From the NCBI GenBank assembly GCA_965263375.1, contig OZ253669.1, positions 62,001 to 126,000 on the forward strand: DNA of 64,000 bases, given 5' to 3'. The stretch comes from JAJFFW01 sp965263375 (GTDB lineage Bacteria > Pseudomonadota > Alphaproteobacteria > Caulobacterales > Parvularculaceae). Of the stretch, positions 60,716 to 64,000 are shown piece by piece. Both the position numbers and the translations under genes were made by a program. Numbering within the stretch: the stretch's first letter is position 1; every line of letters starts with the position of its first letter. The notes under the pieces were generated by a model, which was given only the letters and a program-made list of their open reading frames with translations, was not told the DNA's origin and made no database searches.

Positions 60716-61135
60716 TTAGATGGATGCGCCGCCAGATGCTGGCAGTTTGCGCACAAAATCATCTGACGATAGATCCCGCGCCCGGCGCGTTAACATATCG
60801 GTCAGACGATCTTTGAGCAAAATTTCCATCCGCTCAATTTGATCGTCAAAAATCGGGCTGTCACGGCGGTCTTCAACCATATTGCAAGAATAGCTGACGG
60901 TTGTGCGATCACGCCCAAACTCCGCCGAAACTTGCCCTAATGAAAGCTGCCCCACAACATGTGATAGATACATTGAAAGTTGTCGAGCAAACACGATAGT
61001 CGCCTTGGCGCGTTGCCGCGACATGATTTCCGCCTCCGATATGCTTAAGGCCTGAGCCACGACGTGCACCGCTTCAGTGGCGACGCGCTCATTATATAGT
61101 TTCGACAGTCCTACAGATCTCCCGCTGATAGACAT
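60716..61135 (-). CDS. DnaA domain-IV-like protein, possibly HdaB
   Basis: 139 residues. The core SRQRAKATIVFARQLSMYLSHVVGQLSLGQVSAEFGRDRTTVSYSCNMVEDRR is the DNA-binding domain IV of DnaA, including the recognition helix GRDRTTVSYSC. No AAA+ ATPase is present, so it is not the replication initiator. In Caulobacter, HdaB is such a domain-IV-only protein, which stimulates Hda to inactivate DnaA-ATP; this protein may be the counterpart. Alternatively it is a transcriptional regulator at DnaA boxes. It is convergent with sufE and has 319 bp of A+T-rich DNA upstream. Confidence 0.7.
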   Translation of the reverse strand: MSISGRSVGLSKLYNERVATEAVHVVAQALSISEAEIMSRQRAKATIVFARQLSMYLSHVVGQLSLGQVSAEFGRDRTTVSYSCNMVEDRRDSPIFDDQIERMEILLKDRLTDMLTRRARDLSSDDFVRKLPASGGASI

Positions 61136-61454
61136 ATGCGCTCCAAGCTACACTACTTCTGATTGTACAATCACCCAGGCGCCACTATACGTGTCAAAAC
61201 TAACCAGAGGATAATTTTCCTACATTTTGTTGAGTAAAATAAAACCGATACTAAGGAAAAAACTCAGTAAAGAGCCGGATGTGAATCTCTTTACACAAAA
61301 AAACACAATATTAAGGCGAATAATTGCGAATTAAACAATTACCCTCACTTTTAACGCAACGTTTACCGCATTCTAAATAAACAATGTGCAATTTTATCTA
61401 TTAGGCGCACGCGATCAGATGCAACTTATGCGGCTAACAAAAGCAGGCCTGACT
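61136..61454. other. 319-bp A+T-rich intergenic region
   Basis: No gene seen. It lies upstream of the DnaA-like gene and downstream of the antiporter gene. It contains TTAA-N7-TTTA (61351-61365), one base off the CtrA consensus TTAA-N7-TTAA, and several AATT-rich repeats. Its promoter elements are not clear. Confidence 0.45.
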
Positions 61455-63206
61455 TTAAGAGGTAAAGGCGAGAAGAAGCGCCGCGCCAAGCACAATAGCT
61501 GTCCAAAGGGCCATAAACCCAATCGGCCATGAACGCGCCATCTGCCCCTCGGGTCCGTGGACCGCGTAAATCCGGTTCATCAGGTTTTGGAACCGCTCAA
61601 TCGCCAGACTCCACACGCCACGCCATAAGGCTCCTACGACGCTGACCGTCCAGCCGACAAGGCCGCGGCCAGGGATACGATAGAACCAATCTGTATCAAG
61701 ATTGGTTGAACGCACTTCCGCCGGATACCATTTCATAATCAAGAGTAACGCAAAAGCGAGCACCGCCCAGATAAGAAGCTGAAGCTGCTCAACAATGTGA
61801 TACGCCGAATAAGGATGATAATGCGAAATCTGCTCTTGATCAGGCATAAGAGCGTAAAGCGGCTCTGGGTGAATACCAATGACGACACAAAGCACCGCCG
61901 AAACACTCATCGCGATAAGCATGCCAAGGGGTGTTTTGTCTTGAACCCATTGGCGCTTTGCGGGCGCGTGGTTGGTATTAAAGAACGTAAAATACGGGAT
62001 CTTGATACCCGCATGCTCTAGCACGCCAGCGGACGCAAAAAGCAGGATCAACCAAATCCACAACATATGCGCTTCACCCGCTGCGTCGATGATCAAGCCC
62101 TTGGTGACAAAGCCTAATGTGCCGGGGAACGCGGAAATCGATAAAGCGCCGATAATGCAAAAGAACATAGTCAGCGGCATAAATTTATAAAGACCGCCTA
62201 GGTCAAGCGCTTTTGAGGAACCAGTACGGAACATCGCCGCGCCAAGGGCCATAAATAAAAGCCCTTCAAAGATAATATTGCCAAAAGCGTAACCGGCCGC
62301 GCCATTAATCGCGCCAAAGCCGATTGCGCAGACCATAAACCCGACCTGGTTGTTGATGGAGTAGCATAAAACCTTGCGCAGATCGTTTTCAATAAGCGCA
62401 AAAAAGATCGGGAAGATCGTCATCACCGCGCCGATGTAAACAAGCTCACCCGCGCCCGGAAAACCACGAGCAAGCGAATAAACCGCAAGCTTCGTTGTAA
62501 AGATGGACAAAACGATAGTCCCGGACAGGCTAGACTTTGGATAAGCATCCTGAACCCAGTTATGAAGCAACGGAAATGCGCTCTTAACGCCAAAGGCAAG
62601 AAACAGCACAAGGGCGGAAAATTTAATCGCGCCGCTTTCATCACGAAGACCGATATAATCAAACGCAAGCGAGCCTGTCTCGCGATATATCAGGACAATC
62701 CCGCCAAGAAGCAATACACCGGATAATATCTGAACTGACAGATACCGCATGCCGGACAAGTAAGTCGCCCGTGTGCCTGGCGCCCAAACGAGGAAAACGG
62801 ACGTGATCGCCGCCACCTCCCACCACACGAAGAGTGTAATAAAGTCGCCAGAAAGAACACCGCCCAACGCCGCCGCCGGATAAGCAAGGGTCGCAAAATC
62901 TTGAGCACGATTATTCTCGTGCCAGGCGTAAATAATGTTCAGCGCCGCCGCGATATGGAAGACCACCGCGAAGATGCGTGACAATGGGTCTAGGCGGATC
63001 ATCGTCACGGGTTCGCCAAATAAGGTCAGCACCCCATATTCGCCAAGGCCTAACGCAGATAAGACATATGCGCTGATGGCCACGGTCGCAAGCATGATCG
63101 GGCGGCGAATAGCGCCAGGGGCAAAAGCCGCAATCGCAGCGCCAACGGTTAAAATCACCGCCGGGTTCATGGCGAGCGCGGTTAAAAGACTATTCGCGGT
63201 CGTCAT
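61455..63206 (-). CDS. Proton-conducting antiporter subunit, MrpD/NuoM-like
   Basis: 583 residues with about fourteen transmembrane segments. The core has FITLFVWWEVAAITSVFLVW, SAFPLLHNWVQDAYPKSSLSGTIVLS and KVLCYSINNQVGFMVCAIGFG, typical of the complex-I/Mrp proton-channel family, with the conserved Glu, Lys and His residues. It would move protons across the inner membrane in exchange for Na+ or as part of a complex I-like machine. It overlaps the small two-helix gene by 17 bp, and a further antiporter-type gene lies upstream, so this is a multi-subunit locus. Confidence 0.88.
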   Translation of the reverse strand: MTTANSLLTALAMNPAVILTVGAAIAAFAPGAIRRPIMLATVAISAYVLSALGLGEYGVLTLFGEPVTMIRLDPLSRIFAVVFHIAAALNIIYAWHENNRAQDFATLAYPAAALGGVLSGDFITLFVWWEVAAITSVFLVWAPGTRATYLSGMRYLSVQILSGVLLLGGIVLIYRETGSLAFDYIGLRDESGAIKFSALVLFLAFGVKSAFPLLHNWVQDAYPKSSLSGTIVLSIFTTKLAVYSLARGFPGAGELVYIGAVMTIFPIFFALIENDLRKVLCYSINNQVGFMVCAIGFGAINGAAGYAFGNIIFEGLLFMALGAAMFRTGSSKALDLGGLYKFMPLTMFFCIIGALSISAFPGTLGFVTKGLIIDAAGEAHMLWIWLILLFASAGVLEHAGIKIPYFTFFNTNHAPAKRQWVQDKTPLGMLIAMSVSAVLCVVIGIHPEPLYALMPDQEQISHYHPYSAYHIVEQLQLLIWAVLAFALLLIMKWYPAEVRSTNLDTDWFYRIPGRGLVGWTVSVVGALWRGVWSLAIERFQNLMNRIYAVHGPEGQMARSWPIGFMALWTAIVLGAALLLAFTS

Positions 63207-63480
63207 AATAGCTCTCCTCGCGACCGACGAGTTTTCTTAAATGTTGGCCCGCCAGCACGATAAACATGAATGAGATAAAACCCCAGATTGCAAAAAAGAC
63301 CGGAAATTCTTCAGCCGGAAAATGGGGGTGTTTCTTTTGAAAAGCAGGAACGAAACCGGCGATAGCCGCAATAACGCCCGCAACAACAAGGCCGATCAAA
63401 AAGAAGCGGATAAAGCCTTTATTCTCGGCCCAACCCGGCGCGTCCTTATCTTTCGGATCAATATTCTCGTGATCTGCCAT
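63190..63480 (-). CDS. Two-helix membrane protein in antiporter locus
   Basis: 96 residues. A charged N-terminus (MADHENIDPKDKDAPGWAENKG) is followed by two hydrophobic helices, FFLIGLVVAGVIAAIAGFV and FPVFFAIWGFISFMFIVLAGQHL. The C-terminus is REESYYDDRE. I recognise no catalytic motif. Its position between two MrpD/NuoM-like genes, with a 17-bp overlap, suggests a small subunit of the antiporter complex. Possibly an alphaproteobacterial accessory subunit. Confidence 0.75.
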   Translation of the reverse strand: MADHENIDPKDKDAPGWAENKGFIRFFLIGLVVAGVIAAIAGFVPAFQKKHPHFPAEEFPVFFAIWGFISFMFIVLAGQHLRKLVGREESYYDDRE

Positions 63481-63502
63481 TATTAAGCTCCCATTCTATC
63501 GC

Positions 63503-64000
63503 TTAACCACTCGCCGCAGTCATTAGCGGCGCCAGATAAGCGTAAAGTTGGTCAGCAAAGAAAAACAAGACAAGCGCGCCCACGGCCGTCGCAACCGGTG
63601 GTAAGACACATAAAAGCGGCGCTTCTTTTAGGGCGCCCCACTGAATAAGCGCACCCTTCGCGCCTTGAGCGCGGCCTTTATCGTCCGCCTGCGGCGATAA
63701 ATAGAACGCCTGAACAGGGATGGAGAGTAGGTAAATCACGTTCAATATTGATGAGACCATCAAAATCGCGATCAACGCTAACTGGCCCGCATCCGCAGCG
63801 CCGAGCATAAGGAAGAATTTCGGCCAAGATCCTGCAAGCGGGGGCAAACCGACAATCGACATCGCCCCGATGAAAAATGCGCCAAAGGTAAATGGCATCA
63901 CGCGGCCCAAACCACGCAGCTCAGATACAAGCGTCTTATGGGCGCCCACGTAAATCGCCCCAGCGCACATAAACAGGGTCATTTTACCCAATGCGTGCGC
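63503..64000 (-). CDS. Antiporter/complex-I-like subunit, 5'-truncated by window edge
   Basis: 166 codons open to the window end, so the N-terminal part is missing. AHALGKMTLFMCAGAIYVGAHKT and MSIVGLPPLAGSWPKFFLMLGA are the conserved C-terminal segments of MrpD/NuoN-like proton-conducting subunits. The C-terminus has three further hydrophobic segments. It is first of the visible antiporter genes on this strand, 22 bp before the small membrane-protein gene, and belongs to the same locus. Confidence 0.85.
   Translation of the reverse strand, partial: AHALGKMTLFMCAGAIYVGAHKTLVSELRGLGRVMPFTFGAFFIGAMSIVGLPPLAGSWPKFFLMLGAADAGQLALIAILMVSSILNVIYLLSIPVQAFYLSPQADDKGRAQGAKGALIQWGALKEAPLLCVLPPVATAVGALVLFFFADQLYAYLAPLMTAASG

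Noticed and set aside
60716..61135. Replication initiator dnaA
   Set aside because: Only domain IV is present; no AAA+ ATPase domain.

Overview
The window reads as chromosomal DNA of an alphaproteobacterium. The evidence is a RegB/RegA redox two-component pair next to a SCO/SenC protein, a complete Rhodobacter-type gene transfer agent (GTA) head-tail cluster, an MmcB gene carrying an alphaproteobacterial SOS box (GTTC-N7-GTTC), a DUF1491 protein, an intracellular PHA depolymerase and a DnaA-domain-IV-only protein resembling Caulobacter HdaB. Coding is dense with moderate G+C. The genus cannot be fixed by eye; a marine Hyphomonadaceae- or Parvularculaceae-like lineage is a guess. No tRNA, rRNA, CRISPR array, insertion sequence or integrase was seen.

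Layout. 1-4.1 kb: 3' part of phaZ, SCO/SenC, regB and regA. 4.1-23.5 kb: mostly housekeeping genes. These are an M16 peptidase, mmcB with its SOS box, a three-gene cluster of two FAD-type oxidoreductases and a GcvT-like protein, glnE, an HU protein, a DegP protease with its own response regulator and histidine kinase, a fused alpha/beta hydrolase-OsmC protein, an unknown 492-aa protein and a DnaJ-type chaperone. 23.7-37.5 kb: the GTA operon on the minus strand, in the canonical order from small terminase to host-specificity protein, including a 58-residue TTG-started gp10.1 homologue. 37.7-40.6 kb: a YcgN-like protein and a PBP1A-type peptidoglycan synthase.

40.7-47.8 kb holds the accessory genes. 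A 935-aa NACHT/STAND NTPase with a C-terminal pentapeptide-repeat fan looks like a bacterial NLR-type sensor. It is followed by a membrane protein/XRE regulator pair sharing an operator, a thioredoxin-like protein, and an A+T-rich two-gene unit coding for a P-loop ATPase and a small membrane protein. The NACHT protein and the ATPase/membrane pair are the best candidates for undescribed (probably defensive) systems.

47.8-64 kb: typA/bipA, an SH3-domain lipoprotein, a metal cluster (MerC-like, Zur-like, His-rich DUF2946-like), a MerR regulator divergent from a methyltransferase, and a copper-type operon (DUF2946, PCu(A)C chaperone, Met/His-rich outer-membrane barrel). Then come DUF1491, a PAS-type histidine kinase, a 551-bp intergenic region with an 18-bp perfect palindrome placed exactly between promoter hexamers, a secreted Cys-containing protein, sufE, the HdaB-like gene and part of an Mrp/complex-I-like antiporter locus. 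Functions are inferred from motifs read by eye; no database search was run.
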